In this document: positions 1-13,525 of the stretch, one piece after another
Numbering within the stretch: the first letter of the stretch is position 1
Layout of the letters: each line of letters starts with the position of its first letter
Origin: Chaenocephalus aceratus
Taxonomy: Eukaryota; Chordata; Actinopteri; Perciformes; Channichthyidae
Reading direction: 5' to 3'
NCBI GenBank assembly: GCA_023974075.1
Contig: CM043792.1
Span: 12,815,456-12,879,455 of the forward strand
Length of the DNA: 64,000 nt
Notes under the pieces: model-generated
The model's input: the letters and a program-made list of their open reading frames with translations, nothing else
What the model was told of the DNA's origin: nothing
The model's database searches: none
Program-made: the position numbers and the translations under genes

Positions 1-3000
1 CTGAACAAAAAGAGGAGCCAGAAATGGCGCGTTGGAGTCAGAGAGCAAGCTGCACTACAGATTAAATGGGATTGTGGTCATGCTGACATGTAAGCCTGCA
101 TCCACATAGGCTTACATGTACAGTCAGCGCATTATCCACTGATTTCAACTGATACTCAAAGGCACACCGCTATTAAATATTTTAATGACTCCTTAATCCT
201 CCTGCAAAAGCTTCTATCCTATTTGTTTTCTGAACCCATTTATATTCTAAGTGCAACATGGTTTTACTATTGTATTACCAACAACCAGCCAAGGCATCAA
301 GGTCACTAAATAGATGATATTTTAAGTGGGAGATTTGGCAAAGAGAAAGAATCTGCTCATTAGTTTGTGAGCAAGCGATCCATTTAGACACACCACACAT
401 GCACGGGCAAATGCAATGAATATTTTCCAGACACTTTTGGTTTTACACATCCAGATATTCTGATGCATGTGTCCTCACAGCCACTGTGCTCCCATTTCTG
501 TGATAGACGGAATATAAATTGAACATTTATATTGTCTTCTGCTTTAAATCCTGATTTGTGAAAGAGGACGTTTCTCTTGAAAAAATAAGAGGATCTGCTG
601 GTGTCATTTGTCGTACCACTTTTTGAATTTCCCCCCTTGAGTAAACACCTTTAGTCCCCACTGCTCAGCGTTAGTTGGAGGATTTGAGCAGGTGTGAGGC
701 AGCAAAGTCAATGCCCAATGAGCTGCCCTTCTTATACCATTGCAGGTCACGTCTCTTCTCATTCTGATCACACTAACAAATTGCACTTGGCCTGACACAG
801 TAAATAGACATAATAAGGGGCTGTTTGTTTTTCAGCGAGCTCTTTCCAGACAAAGTCACGGCTGTTAAATGTTTGTTGTAGCTCTAAGGTATTTCTCTGC
901 TGGCTATGCCTGAGGTCTGCTTCGTTTGGGTTGTAATTACTCTGTACCATATTTCGTGCTTGTTGATTCTGCATACAATAAAAGCTGATCACTGGGCCAC
1001 TGCACATTTCCTGGAGCTGTAATTGAATAGTGAGAGGGAGAGGCAGCGCGCCGGCTGTGACAGTAGTGTGCTGCAGATGGCAGTAGTTGAACAGGCATAC
1101 ACAGGTGAGCCGTGTTCGGATGCTTTCAGTCTAGAACGTTAACTCCTCCACAGGTGACAGATGAGAACATAGAGCTTCCCCAACAGTGTAGTAGTACTTT
1201 TAATCTAGTTCAGATTTATGATGTCAACAGAGGGAAAATACTCCCTTGCTTCTTGTCTGAGATGAAATGGAATGTGTGCGCGGATATTAAATAAAGAAGG
1301 GGGCTGTTTTGGGTGAGTGATAGAAAAAAGAGGGTTTGCTTCATATTCACTGACGTGTATGCCCCCGTGTGATTCATCCCACAACCTTTTAGAAGTCTGA
1401 CTGAGGGAAGGCAGGAGGTGAGCTGATAACCAGGCACTACATCAGACAGGGATGAACTGAAAGACAAAGTGTAAATTGCAGCAACTCCAGGAGAGATGAA
1501 AGGCAGAGCTGAAGAAAGTTCAAATTGGAACTTAAAACAGGGCTGGGTAAAAAAAAAAAAAAACTGATGATGAACAGCCAATATAGATTGACTCTATCTA
1601 GTGCCTCATTCAACATGTACACCCTGTGGCTGGCTTCCTCATTTCCATAAAAGTCTAGGCCTTCATCTGACAAGAGGAGGGGGAAAAAACACTTGCTGCT
1701 GCTTCAAGAGAACACAAAGCATGAAGAATATTGCATCACGCCGCTATCCTGCAGACTCCCCTATGTGGTTACACATGACATATCCATCCACGCATTCATG
1801 TGCTGTATAAGGACGGTTTCTATTAAACATCTAACTGCATGCAGGAAATCACAATGCGGCTGCAGTACAAGGCAAAGCCAATTACTGTGAAGAAAGAAAT
1901 GAGGAGCCAATCAGCCGAGCCAATGCCGGCCACAAATGAGGGGTCAATCTAAATAAGAAGACACATTCTTGAAAGGGAAGACGGGCATGAAAGGTTTACA
2001 TGAGGGACTAGAGACGAAGATGAACAGTCCTGTCTCCACTCAAAGTTTGTACATCCTGTCAAATGTGGCAGAGCTAAATCTGTCACGATGAAACATAGCC
2101 ATATCATACTGCCAAGACCAAGTGTTTGTTACGTCTCGAAGATCAGAGCATGACCTTAATGATCTGTGCAACATTGAGTGTTGGATTACCGAGTTACTTG
2201 AGCCCCCCACTGAAAGGCATGCTGCATGTTATATTTTGATTGTGTGGGCAGGAGCTGATACCCCCCTCTGACCCCCCCTCGTGGAACCTGACGCCAGCAG
2301 CAGGACACTCTGGGGAGGCTTCGGCAGAACCAGGCATTCAGCCAAATAGCGACACACACAGCTTTGCAATTTGTCTTCCTCCTCCTCTGGACACACCTCA
2401 TGAAAACAAATGAACTCTCACCTTTGTTGCTACAGCCAGGAAGCACGCAACAATTCAGTTAGAGGCTACAATTCATTGTAGGATGCCTGGGTTGTTATGG
2501 GTTGTTGAGCACCACTCCCTCAGGGGGCGGATCCTGACTTATGTACCCTGGTGATTGGATTCTGCTAAAATTGTCCCGGGTGAAAAACACAAACAGAAAA
2601 AAAAGCATGAATGAAGTGACCTCTAATGTCCTATGATGTTAGGCCTTCAGGGTTTGTGGACTACATCAAAGACATTAACAGAAAGCACGTGTTGGAAATT
2701 CACTTAAGGGTCGGGGGCCAGGTGCTGCATAAGCACTCCTGCTGCACAAAGATCATAAAGCACCGGGTGGCCTATCGATTTCAGGGCCTTTATCAGCGTT
2801 TCCATGTGGCCGTTGGCCGAAACACTGTGGGATGGACATGTCCGTCATTTCTACGTGTGCATTAACAGTGCCCGAGAGGAACAATCAATGTTAGAGCCTC
2901 ATCTATCTATATCTGTCAAATGTGAAAAGATTTGTCATTTTGCTTGTGTTTTCCTCATTTACAAACAATGATTTAGAAGAGCGTTCGCTCTGTTTACACT

Positions 3001-3350
3001 GGCAGCGCAATATAGTGGAATCAATAATCTGTGGTGTATTGCTCTAAATCAATTTAGAGCATGCCGTACATGGAACAAGACACAAGTAATGCTGCTAAAG
3101 CTCTTAAGAGTAATTCCAGTTCGTAAGTGATTGCTGCTTGACTATGTACAGGAAGTTGAACTAGTCACAGTGACATCAATCATTAGTCTGTGTACTATTG
3201 CTTGGAAGCCTTGAGTTTCGGTATAACTAGGACATTGTCATGGGACCAAATGGTAACTGTTAACTTTTATGATCTAAAAAAAAAAAACCATGGATGGGAT
3301 CAAGTTAAACAAACACACGGGGAGCAACAAAACCCTACAACTCCTAGATG
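1..3350. other. Intergenic, nothing recognised
   Basis: AT-rich DNA with only short chance reading frames. I see no conserved protein motif, RNA gene or transposon terminus. Several reading frames of 60-120 codons occur on both strands but have no recognisable domains and no splice-bounded structure. It could hold conserved non-coding elements of the downstream gene, which cannot be judged without a cross-species alignment. Confidence 0.6.
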
Positions 3351-3360
3351 GCAAAATCGC

Positions 3361-3427
3361 AATTGCAAGGAAGCCCCCAATTGCAAGGAAGCCCCCAATT
3401 GCAAGGAAGCCCCCAATCACAAGGAAG
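3361..3427. repeat. 18-bp minisatellite, about 3.7 units
   Basis: The unit aattgcaaggaagccccc is repeated three times exactly, followed by a diverged partial unit. The frames through it give a short repeated peptide but this is a by-product of the 18-bp (in-frame) period, not evidence of a gene. Confidence 0.95.
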
Positions 3428-3430
3428 AAC

Positions 3431-4850
3431 GGCCCTCAAGCATTCCCTGCTTTTAAAAAGGAACATCATACTGTATTGAAAAATACTTAATACTAGCCGT
3501 TGAAACCATAATCTCATTAGAAACACATTTATGAAGGTTATCAATCAAGAGAGAAATACAGTTTTTTTTTCATAGACCAATCAAACTTGGTTGCCATTTG
3601 GATAAAACCTATTAAAATAAGATTGAAATAAAACAGAGTTTTCTTTCGATACTACTGGGCACTCTGCATTAATCTATTTGTAAGTTGAGGTAAATCAGAT
3701 GCATTAGTGTGGGACTTTTATTATCTCGTCAACAACTTTAAGGTTAATGATAGGTCAACGCGGTGCTAAGTGAGTCAATATTTCCATCTAGATTTTAGAT
3801 TAAATGTTGTGACGTGTTTCTATCAGCAAGTCAGTTCACTGAGAAGCCTGAGCTTGTCTTGGCAATGTCTGAAGCCGAATGAGTTCAATAACCCCACTTG
3901 ATACTCAGGTTAATTATGTCTGGGTCTGTAAATAAATGCAGGTAGTAGCCTCAGTAACCTGCAGCTGCTACACCTACTCTCCCTGATTGACTTCCTCTGT
4001 AGGCTTCGGGGATTAGGTTGACCCCGTAGCCCGGTAGATCAGCTGTTTCTGTGTACTTCACCGCTGTAATTATCGAGGGAACATCACAGCTCAATTGATT
4101 GAATACCTCACTGCTGTCATAATTGTATGCAGCCATTGAATAGCCTCATTTCCTTTCTCTTGAGCAGCCTGTTTTGTGCTACCAAATTACAATGTCATCG
4201 CCATTTTCTACCCACCAATCGCAACTATCGTATTCACTTTTGTATTCATTACAAGCCATCAGAAGTTGTGTCAATACTACACATGCCATTACAGTGGTTA
4301 TATTTAGATTACATACCTAAAGCCACTCATAGTGGTGGACTGTATGTACTGCACATAAAAGCTTAAAGACTTGGAAATCTACTAGTTATGTTATATAGTA
4401 GAAATATACAAATACTTAAACACATTTAATACATTAGTACTACTTTTTTACAGTGAATGTGATTTCTGAGTAAAAGTGCAACACAGCTAAACAATTGTGT
4501 GGTTTCCGTAGATTCATTACATAGATCCCTCTGATAGTTGTCTCCTTGACCCTTTTGCAATTCTATATAAGTAATGGACATGCTCTCAATCCCATTAAGG
4601 CGCTAGATAAGGTACTTAAAGGCCACTGAGTGTCGACTGTTATCAGATTTTAATCCTCTTCCCTGCCTATTGTAAGGTAGCTGCATGCCTGGCTTAGTAG
4701 CAGGAGACGAAAGATTAAAGGAAGACAGTAAGTACTTCATACTTTGAATGTATTTCCAGGTGTATTCCAGTGTATTTCCTATTATGTTTTACAACCGTGA
4801 TTTAAATATATTTGCTTTGTCAAGACTATATTAAAACATAAAATGTTTTT
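3431..4850. other. Intergenic, nothing recognised
   Basis: No coding motif, transposon end or structured repeat was recognised. Ordinary AT-rich flank. Confidence 0.55.
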
Positions 4851-4899
4851 ACTTTTGGGATATGAGAATGTCAAAATAAGGATTCCAAGGGGAATATTA

Positions 4900-5168
4900 A
4901 TATAATTTCCAGGTTCATATTTGTCTTGTTTGCCTCTACTGTGACATTTCTACATGTTGCTTCAGCACTGCTGCTCTTTTCACCCTCTTTCTTTAATTGT
5001 CGGAAACTCACAAAGGAGCCCAATGGAGGTGTTGCAGGCAGGGGAGAGTGTGTGGGAGTGCACATGAACTTTGAGATTTTAGCTGTTGCAGACCATTAAC
5101 ATGCACAAAAACCTATATAACATCCTACAGGAATAATAAAACCCCAAAATAATAGGGTTTCTTTAATA
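4900..5168 (+). mobile_element. Degenerate MITE, family A (copy 1)
   Basis: This copy shares a scattered set of blocks in the same order with the clearer copy at 13143-13525: a 'caggttcatat' start, 'ctcttttcaccctc', a purine block, 'gattttagc..ttgcagacc', 'catgcac.aaaacctat' and a run of A/C before the end. The blocks are diverged and no target duplication is visible, so the boundaries are approximate. No coding capacity. Confidence 0.6.
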
Positions 5169-6290
5169 TACTGTATTATCATTATATTTTAGATTGAGGA
5201 AGAGATGATTCACTATGAGAACATTGCTTTTTGGAGGAGTTGAAAAACATGAAAGACATGAAAAACCTTCCTAATAGAAAATGAGGAGGAAGAAAAAATA
5301 CTGTTTTATCTCATCTTTTTATAGAAGTCAAAGGGAAGTTTCAACAACCAAGTGTTTATTTTATGAAATCTAAAAAAGAGTCAGGATGTGCTGTCCCTCT
5401 CTAAAAACTCTAAAATAGACCCAGTAACATTGAAAACATACAAACTGTGCTCTACCAATATCCTTAACAATGATCTTTAGATATCACTTGCTGGTTGTTT
5501 TATTGTTGCCTTAAGGTTAATGTATTTTGGATCAATACTTGCAAGCGTGGTATTACAGGCATTATTTGTTTTACCTTAGTTATAGGGCTATAGTATAGTG
5601 CTGTCTTTGCTGATGTAGACATCAACAAAACAATCATTTCAGTTTCCTTGACACCAGAAACCGGGAGAAAAACAAGGAAAAACAATGAGAGGCTCCCCAG
5701 AGAGAAAAGTCAGTGTACAGCCTTGATTGTAGGAAGAGATACCTTGCAGCGTTCGGATGAAACAAGTCTTTAACCCGGGGTTTAATCAGCGCTTGACTGA
5801 AAAGATGGTATTTAAGTTTCTAAGATTTTGCCAGTAAAACATCACTCGACAGCCAGGACTATTCTAAACATCTCTGACAAAAACAATTGAACAATTTTTG
5901 TTTGGGAGAAACAATCTCATGCTCCTCACAGCGTGTGAAAGGAGCGCCCACGTAAACACATTCTAATATTTAGCTTCACTCCGTCTCCTTCCCTCGCCTT
6001 CGCAATCGGGATGAATGCGGAGGAGTTGGAAGGTCAGCAAGTTGTGAGTGTGCAGGTGTGCAATCCATGTGTCAGAAGTTAATAGAGGCAACGGTGGCTC
6101 TGTAACACGATTACAGCATCTCTGTCAAAGGAAGACGGGAGGCAAGGCCTGCAGCCCTTCATCACCAGGCTGTCTTCTCCTCAGCCTCACTCTCCTAAGC
6201 CATGTGATAAAGGTGCATGTCAGCTCCTCTCTGCTGCTCAACTGCATCCAGTCAGAATCCACACACACAGGATGAGGCGCCACGTAGCCA
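5169..6290. other. Intergenic, nothing recognised
   Basis: No coding or transposon signal recognised. Confidence 0.5.
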
Positions 6291-6436
6291 TAGTCAGAGA
6301 TGGCAAAAGTACAACAATCCTTTGCTCAAGTAGAAGTACGATACTCGTGTTCAAAAATACTCGGGTAAAAGTACAAGTACTGACTGAACTTCTTTACTCA
6401 AGTAAAAGTAAAGAAGTATGGGCTTCAAAAATGTAC

Positions 6437-6560
6437 TTAAAGGGGACCTATTATGCAACAATCACTTTGTCATGTATGTTATACATCAACATGTGCCCCC
6501 TCTGTGTTAAGATATTCTATTCATTCAGAGACATGTTTTGAACATATCTGATGACCTATA
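6437..6560 (+). mobile_element. 5' end fragment of a TTAA-target DNA element
   Basis: TTAA is followed by aggggacctattatgc, the same terminus as the fuller element at 51167-51751, which has TTAA on both sides. Only the left end is recognisable here and the right end was not found, so it is a truncated copy inserted in the surrounding AAAGTA-type MITE. Confidence 0.55.
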
Positions 6561-6740
6561 TATATTGATGAAAAACAGTAAAAATAGGGACTTTTAAGTA
6601 AAAAGTACCCATAACTAACAACTGTTTTAAAGAGTACCTGACCTCCCTTTATGTTAATAGAACAATGTCATTATAGCTAATGAATGTTTCGATGCTGAAC
6701 AACGGCTAATTACAAAGTTTTCATTGGTCCCTCTTCTTTA

Positions 6741-7639
6741 AGCCCTGTCACACTGTCCCGAAGTTGACACCCGATGGACACACGAATATGGAATTGTGAA
6801 TTTCGCACGAAGATGGCAACATTTACATTACATTTAAGACATACAACTGCAACGAAAGTAACAAAAACAATTATGTTACAGTACTATGATACTGTACTGA
6901 TATCTTCAGACTTGTTCTTTACTTTATCCGTCATATATGTAGAAAATATTACGTTTTCTCCGTAATGTTGTTTCCATAGCAACAACAACTTCCTGTCAAC
7001 TCTCCTTCAAAATAATATATTATATCCTTTTCAGTTTCACAGAACACAAATTGGGTTATTTACATAATATGTTTACATGATTTTGTTGTGCAATAAAACA
7101 ACCCGATGGACACACGATAAAGGAAATGTTCAAATTCGGCTCTGATCGTAGCAACATCGGGCCATTCGTGAGGGCATCTTACGCCATCGTATGACCGCTG
7201 GTGGAGTTTCTCAGGCTCCGGCAGCAACTTCGTGAGCGGTGGCAAAATCTTTGGCATGCCAAAAAATTGCCGAAGGACCTTGCGAAGGTTCATTTTCGTG
7301 TTGAATTTGTGTGTCAATTTTGCCCTTCGTAAGGCCATCGTGAGGGCATGCTTGTTATCATTGGTGCCATCGGGCATTCGCCCCGATCAGAGTGAGGGCG
7401 AATGCCCGATGGCACCGATGATAACACGAAGATGACACGATTCGACAAGATGCCCTCACGAGTGCCTTACGAAGTTACCGCTCACGAAGTTGCTGCCTGA
7501 GAAACTCCACCGACGGTCATACGATGGCTTAAGATGCCCTCACGAATGGCGCGATGTTCTTACGATCAGAGCCGAATTTGAACATTTCCTTTATCGTGTG
7601 TCCATCGGGTGTCAATTTCGGGACAGTGTGACAGGGGCT
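6741..7639. mobile_element. Harbinger-like MITE with TTA duplication and giant palindrome
   Basis: The ends are inverted repeats: agccc-tgtcacactgtccc on the left and gggacagtgtgacaggggct on the right, flanked by TTA at 6738-6740 and 7640-7642. A 3-bp TTA/TWA duplication is characteristic of PIF/Harbinger elements. From about 7101 to 7617 the sequence folds on itself as two roughly 250-base arms centred near 7386, for example ggtgccatcgggcattcgcc facing its complement at 7397-7426. There is no transposase gene, so the element is non-autonomous. A 315-bp segment (6786-7100) interrupts the left arm. Confidence 0.8.
6786..7100 (+). mobile_element. Insertion inside the MITE, flanked by a 17-bp direct repeat
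   Basis: The 17-base string acccgatggacacacga is present at 6769-6785 and again at 7101-7117, while the opposite arm of the palindrome has it once. The 315 bases between are therefore a later insertion with a long target duplication. The insert ends caataaaacaa, a polyadenylation-signal-like 3' end, which together with the long duplication suggests LINE-mediated retroposition. I do not recognise the inserted sequence. A microhomology-mediated event is an alternative. Confidence 0.6.
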
Positions 7640-7909
7640 TTAGAGAAGACAAGGAAATGATGGATACACGGATTGTGTTCAAATGAAAAGGCACGCAATG
7701 ACTCTAAATAATAATGATCAGGCCACCAAACGCAGATTAAAACTAAAGTAACAAACCTGTTTTAGAAATGTGAGAAGTAGAAAGTACAGGTATTTGTGTT
7801 AAAAATGTAAGAAGTAAAAGTAAAAAGTCATCAGAAAAATACGTAGTGGAGTAGAGCATTGATCCCAGAAAAATGTACAGTAACAAAGTAGTCTTACTAC
7901 TTTGTTACC

Positions 7910-10900
7910 AAAATAGTGATTTATTCATCTTGTATTGTGCTAACTTTAGAGGATTATTAAATATCATATGGGGAATTAATCTGCAGATGCTCCGATTCAG
8001 AATATGACCAAACTTTTTAATGGATATCAGTTGTATTGCTGACAAAGTTCCAAATGCAGCCAGCATGGATGAAGTAAGGATTGTTTTTGCCCTGGCCTTT
8101 TGCTACAAAGCAGTTTTTAGTTACCTGAGGACCCTATCGGCCGGGTAAAGAAAAGTGAGAATTCAGCAGGTCAATAATATGAAATAGTCAATCAAATATA
8201 TTTGTTGCAGATTGTCAATCACTCCAACTACAAGAAGTCCTTGAGAAAAGAGTCATACATGTCCAATAAAACAATACGGAGAGATGCAGGTGCATACTCA
8301 AACCAACTAACTAACATGATCCTAGACGCAGATAATAATTTGATTTTACCATGCGCAGCACACACCTCATGACTTCCCTATGATCGCTAGCAAGAAAGAG
8401 AGGCACATCTGCTCGTTTTGTTCAAGCACAATCATCTTTTTGTATAAAGTTCCAAGATAAAAGACAAAAGCCTGGGATGTTTCCCAACAAATCAACTACC
8501 CAGGTGTCTGCTAACTGAGAGGGCAGAGTTACGAGCAAACAGTTGGTCAGAGTTCAGGGTGTTCACTGCGCTGCAGAACTGATGGATTTAATATTGTCCT
8601 CTACAGTAACTGTTCTTGCAGCTGTTTAAGAATGCTGCATTGTTGCCATTAAATAGAGATGAAATGGTGAAAAAAAATTACCCTACCGTCACTTGTTTAG
8701 TCTTGACAATAACCTACAAAAATGATCGGTTTGTTGAATAATGAACTAAATCATGTGACTTGGTTGCATTAGATGGATAAACTTTCATTCAGTGTTAAGA
8801 AATTGACAATATTTATTTAATTTATTCAGGAATATTCTCAGCAACCACATCTATAATTGGTTTGGGAGAATTCCACTTAATTTCTTGGTTGTTATAGATA
8901 ACAAGTGGTACTGCAAATCACACACCAATATGACCCTACCATTTTTAAAATAGGGATTATAGAACGGCGCTCTTCATTATGTGTATCGCACAATGTACTG
9001 AAGTTTGGGCAGTTATGCACAATATAATATACCAAACCTATTTATCTACCAACCACAGAAGACATTTCCTGTTGTTTGATTTAATGTAGGAAATACAGCA
9101 GGGTATAATAATCTGGAATCCAATTACCACTTATTTTACACATTTATCCCAAGAGCTTATAAAAAAAAAGTCTGAAAAGTCTTCATTTGTATCAGAAATA
9201 TATTTGCCACTGGTAAACGAAAATACCTTTGGAGCTGCATAAAACCTATGGCTATAAAAAGGTCATGATATATTGTCATACACAAACAGCTGAATAAAAT
9301 CCAGCACACATACAGTATCTCATATTTACCAGGCCTCCTATAAGAGGCACATAAAAGACATACTGCTATTACACACATTGCTCGACAGTTTAAATTCCTT
9401 TGTGCTTTGATTAAGTGCACGGGACAACAATCAATACCGTCACGCTTTGCCGTTTAAAACAATGAGATCACCCAATTTGACACATCACTTCCTCTGTTCT
9501 TTATAGATCCACCAATGGAATTATTGCCTGATGACCAATATTCCCACAGAGCGTATTTGGACTGTTTTACAAATGCACCTATTTGTTTCAATCCTCCATG
9601 CGTGATGTCTTTCCATTAAGCTGGAGAAACATGGGCATTAAACTTGCAAGAACAGACATGTGTCGTGCCTTTCAATGCGGCCATAAATAGCAACACATTG
9701 ATTAACATAAAATAATGAACACTCCTTTTCCCCAGAAAGAGATGGATTTTCCCGAAGCAGCGCTGAGGCAGGAGTGGAAGCATGATCTATATTTCAAAGG
9801 AACAACATTATGTGGCATAAAGACGGGCTGCCGTATGACGCTCATAATTAAACTTTACTTTTAATTCTACAGTCCATTTCATCTTCAACCCTCTGCTATG
9901 TCCAGGGTCCTTGAGGTGTGCTAGATGAAATGTCCCCCAGAGTGAATAAGTGTCATGCAGAATGCTGTGATCATTTGGCAGTGAGAATCCAGCATAAGAA
10001 GTATTTCTGTTAACTACCCTGACAGCTAAAATCCAATCCAGTTACTTGAAGTCTTCTCTGAGATGAAATGTCCCTGCTCCACCTTAACACAAGCAGCACA
10101 TATTAAAGTCATGAGAGACATAACAGAAGTGGTGTACTTTCCTCCAGAGACAGCAGATATTTGATTTATAAAATTATAAAATGTTCGAACGGAGGGGGAT
10201 TAAGTGGGATGAAACTATTTATTCAATGATGGGGATCAACCAGATCACATGAATTATTAATCAGGAACATTTTGTCCCTGATACCCTGAGGATAAAGTGG
10301 CTACTGCTAGCACAATCCACATCTTGCTTATTTTATGGACAGTTATAAAAGGGTATACTTAAAATCAAACTGTTTGTGCGAGGAAGGAAACATGAAAATA
10401 ATAACTGTCATAGCCCCAGTATCAGAGAATATGGGTTTCAATTAGAGAACAGACGTACTGTTAACCTATGGCCAAACAAATAAAAAGCAAGTATTTGTTC
10501 ACCTATCTTTAGGACTCGGTCCATGAAACGGTTGAATCCAAAGAGTCATTTCATAGGAGGACGTTCTTAAATACACTAAAGGCAGCACAAACATAACACT
10601 CAAATATTTGTATTAACACAGTGGGGATTTGAGCTAACCATAAGCATGCTAACATGGTGATATCTTTATAGTATAATATTTGTATTGTGTAATATTATAT
10701 TACAATGCTAACACTTTTCAATTAGCACTTGAAACACAACGCAGCTGAGGTGAATGCTAATAGTTTTGTAGGAAATGTTTCATAAAGTACAGCTTTAGTC
10801 AAACTGAAAGTGAGCTCTGATGATGGGACTTGATGAATTAGAGGATCTCATCGAACTAAGTGCTACATTATAAACACAATGTCATGTTAATCAATGAAAT

Positions 10901-13140
10901 ATTGTCAAGAAATGTCATTGTGAACCTAAAAAGTCAACCGGAGTCATACAATAGATTATCTTATGACAGTGGAGGTTGAAAATGTTGTGCAAATTGTTTT
11001 AAAGAAATAAAAAATTACAAGATTTCATTTGACCAAATCATGATAACATTATACATTGCCTTCACCTCACACCTTTTTTTCTCATCATTATGTAGGCAAT
11101 AGGCATCTTAGGGAAGATATCTCTTCGCTAGGGTGTTTTACCAAGGCTCCTGTGTACCACCAGTTGTGCATGTACAACAGTTTGGGAATCACTGCACCAG
11201 AGGAAAAGCCTGAAACCAATAAAGTCAGACAGCTTCAACCTCTTGGGGTGATGTACGTCCATACTTAACCTAATGTGCGTGGATTAACAGTTTGTTAAAT
11301 TGATTAAACATGCATATTCAAGAAGATAGCCTGACCATTTACTCAAAGCAACATCTGCTTTTAATGATACCGGTGCTCAGACAATCTCTGTTGAGGACGA
11401 GTGCTGTTCTCAATATTCTTCTAAGTATTGCAGTAATTACTGTACTTAATCTAAAATCTCAAAGCATATGAGTAAACCTTCACGGCATAACAGAGTGCAG
11501 CATAACACCTCCGAACACCATTACATCAAATAGCTGAATTATAAATGACCCTGCATTAACTGTATAGAACTACATATGGTCTGTGCTGTTCTTCCATATT
11601 CATTAATATAATAGCCTTGAGAGAAATATTAATGTGAAGCAAACATTCAATCGTAGTGGCCCAGCTTGCTTATGTTGATAAAAGCCCATGCCGCATTACA
11701 GTGTGATGTAAACTCGTTGCAATACAATTTTGTTTTTCCATATCGACGCCGTGGGCACTTGGGGCCTACATTTTTGCCAAGGAAACATCAGTACAACTCA
11801 AAGCTGTGCACTCCAGAGTGTGTTCTGTCAGCTGGCTGCCGAGGATGTGCCCTCAGCACTCGCCTGAGATGGTGGGGGCTGATGAAGAAGTATAAATGCC
11901 GTGGCCAGCGGTCAGCAGTGTTTATGAGGAGTGTCATCACGGCTGACAGCGTTCACGCTCTATGATTCATAAACCTCCAATCGCAACAGGCACCTGCCGA
12001 GAGGTAACAACTTGCCCGCGGAGGAGTGTAGGATTGTTTCGAGCGAGAGGTGTCCTTGATGCCAGCAGACATAATGACACTGTTTGATGTCTGAAATTCA
12101 ACTGCTGTGCAAACATTTACCGGGGGACGCATTTCAGGCACGTCTGATAAAGAAGCTGAACATGCCAGTCAATTGTATTACAGTTCCACTGGCATCACTC
12201 TTATGAAAACATTTAGCTTTTTGTGACAGCAAACTCAATCGAGTTCAGACGGACCTTGATACAGCCACGATAGTGTGTAGAGGTTACAATCTGTGTGCAA
12301 ACTCAGAAGAAAATCAGTCAGTGTACAAAAGAAAAACCTTCTAAATATTCCTTTCTAAATTGTTGTGCTGCCCATTAGGAGGTTGATTGATCTCAGCGTT
12401 TCACTCATATGAATTTCTCCTGCAGTGTGAGGCTCCATTAAGGATGAATAACACACCTACTGGCAGTGCAACACTGTGTCTATACGAGACACACCAGTAT
12501 CACTTCCCTCCTGAAAGCCATCTTTAATTGGAATCTTCGTTTGTCATTTTGTGTACAATTGCCCGTGGCACCCCATAAAACAGGCATTGACACAGGCAGA
12601 GCTTTGGAATTATTATATAATTAGCTAATAAATTGGTGATATATTCTGTTCTCGATTCTTTGGACAGTTACATTCACACACTCATATCACATTATTCTAT
12701 TAAATTACACATTTCTGTCTTGCAAAGCACAGATAAGACTGATTGGACATTTGAGAGTCTCATTAATTGATGGTATGGCTTGAGTTGCTTTTCATTCACA
12801 ACGTGGCATGAATTGATAAAGGTGCCTCTGCAGCTTGTGTGACTTCCTCTGTGACCTTCACTTAGCTTCAGACTGATGTTTTTGTTTTGTCTTTTAGATC
12901 CTTTTTAATGTGAAGGCCATTCAGAAACTCTTAGTCTACTTCACTCACATGCAAAGTCAAATATGGATTATATTTCATTTCCTATGACAATATTATAAAC
13001 CAAATGATCACAGTATCTCACCTGTCAATGAAGAGGAACATATAGTAAATAATAAATCAGTATTAACAGTATTAAAAAATGTTAATAATTGAAATGAATA
13101 AAAAGAATGAAGTCTTTTTTTAAGTTGCTTAAAATAGCAC
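7910..13140. other. Intergenic, nothing recognised
   Basis: More than 5 kb of AT-rich DNA in which I recognise neither coding motifs nor transposon ends. Short frames at 9157-9420, 11666-11965 and elsewhere show no domain. Confidence 0.5.
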
Positions 13141-13142
13141 AT

Positions 13143-13525
13143 TTTAAAGGGGCCCTTTTTGTCAGGTTCATATGTGTATGTTGTGCCTGTACTGTGACAT
13201 GTTTACATGCCTACATTGTCACAACGGTCTTTATGTTTCTCATACCGTCTCTTTTCACCCTCCGTCTAAAACAAGCACTGCTTAGAGATGTCCCGCCCCT
13301 TAGCCTATCACTTACAATGTGTTGGAGCTAGCCAATAGAAGAGCGAGTGTCACAGTGATGTTAATATGACATTGAAGCAAACATAGGAGTCCATTCGAGG
13401 CGTTTCAGGAAGGGGGGGGGGGGGGGGGGGAATTTGGGATTTTAGCCTTTGCAGACCATTTACATGCACTAAAACATATACTACTGGAAAGGGAAACCCC
13501 CAAAAGCAAGATGGGGCCTCTTTCA
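13143..13525 (+). mobile_element. MITE family A (copy 2) with 19-G run
   Basis: Starts ttaaaggggccc and ends ggggcctcttt, an imperfect inverted pair like other TTAAAGGGG-type fish elements. Interior blocks (ctcttttcaccctc, gtcccgccc, ctagccaatagaag, the G run, gattttagcctttgcagacc) recur in copies at 4900, 14100 and, inverted, at 45085. A run of 19 G occupies 13412-13430 and interrupts a position that is a shorter G run in the other copies. No coding capacity. Confidence 0.7.

Larger units (their letters stand above)
6294..7908 (+). mobile_element. Old hAT-like MITE ('AAAGTA' type) split by later insertions
   Basis: Left part (6294-6435) begins agagatggcaaaagtac and is rich in 'caagtaaaagtac' motifs. 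The right part (about 7740-7908) has the matching 'agtggagta', 'gaagtaaaagtaaaaag' and 'acagtaacaaagta' blocks. Such repeats with a tract of AAGTA motifs are common hAT-type non-autonomous elements in fish. The middle is occupied by a TTAA-type fragment beginning at 6437 and by the Harbinger-type MITE at 6741-7639. The expected right terminal repeat is missing after about 7908. Family assignment rests on remembered fish repeats and on the similar elements at 40119 and 51132. Confidence 0.6.

Noticed and set aside
3344..3544. Repeat-bearing small protein across the 18-bp minisatellite
   Set aside because: Peptide repeats follow automatically from an in-frame 18-bp period; frames on both strands show it.
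7060..7435. Frames on both strands inside the palindrome
   Set aside because: Products of the inverted-repeat structure; no domain.
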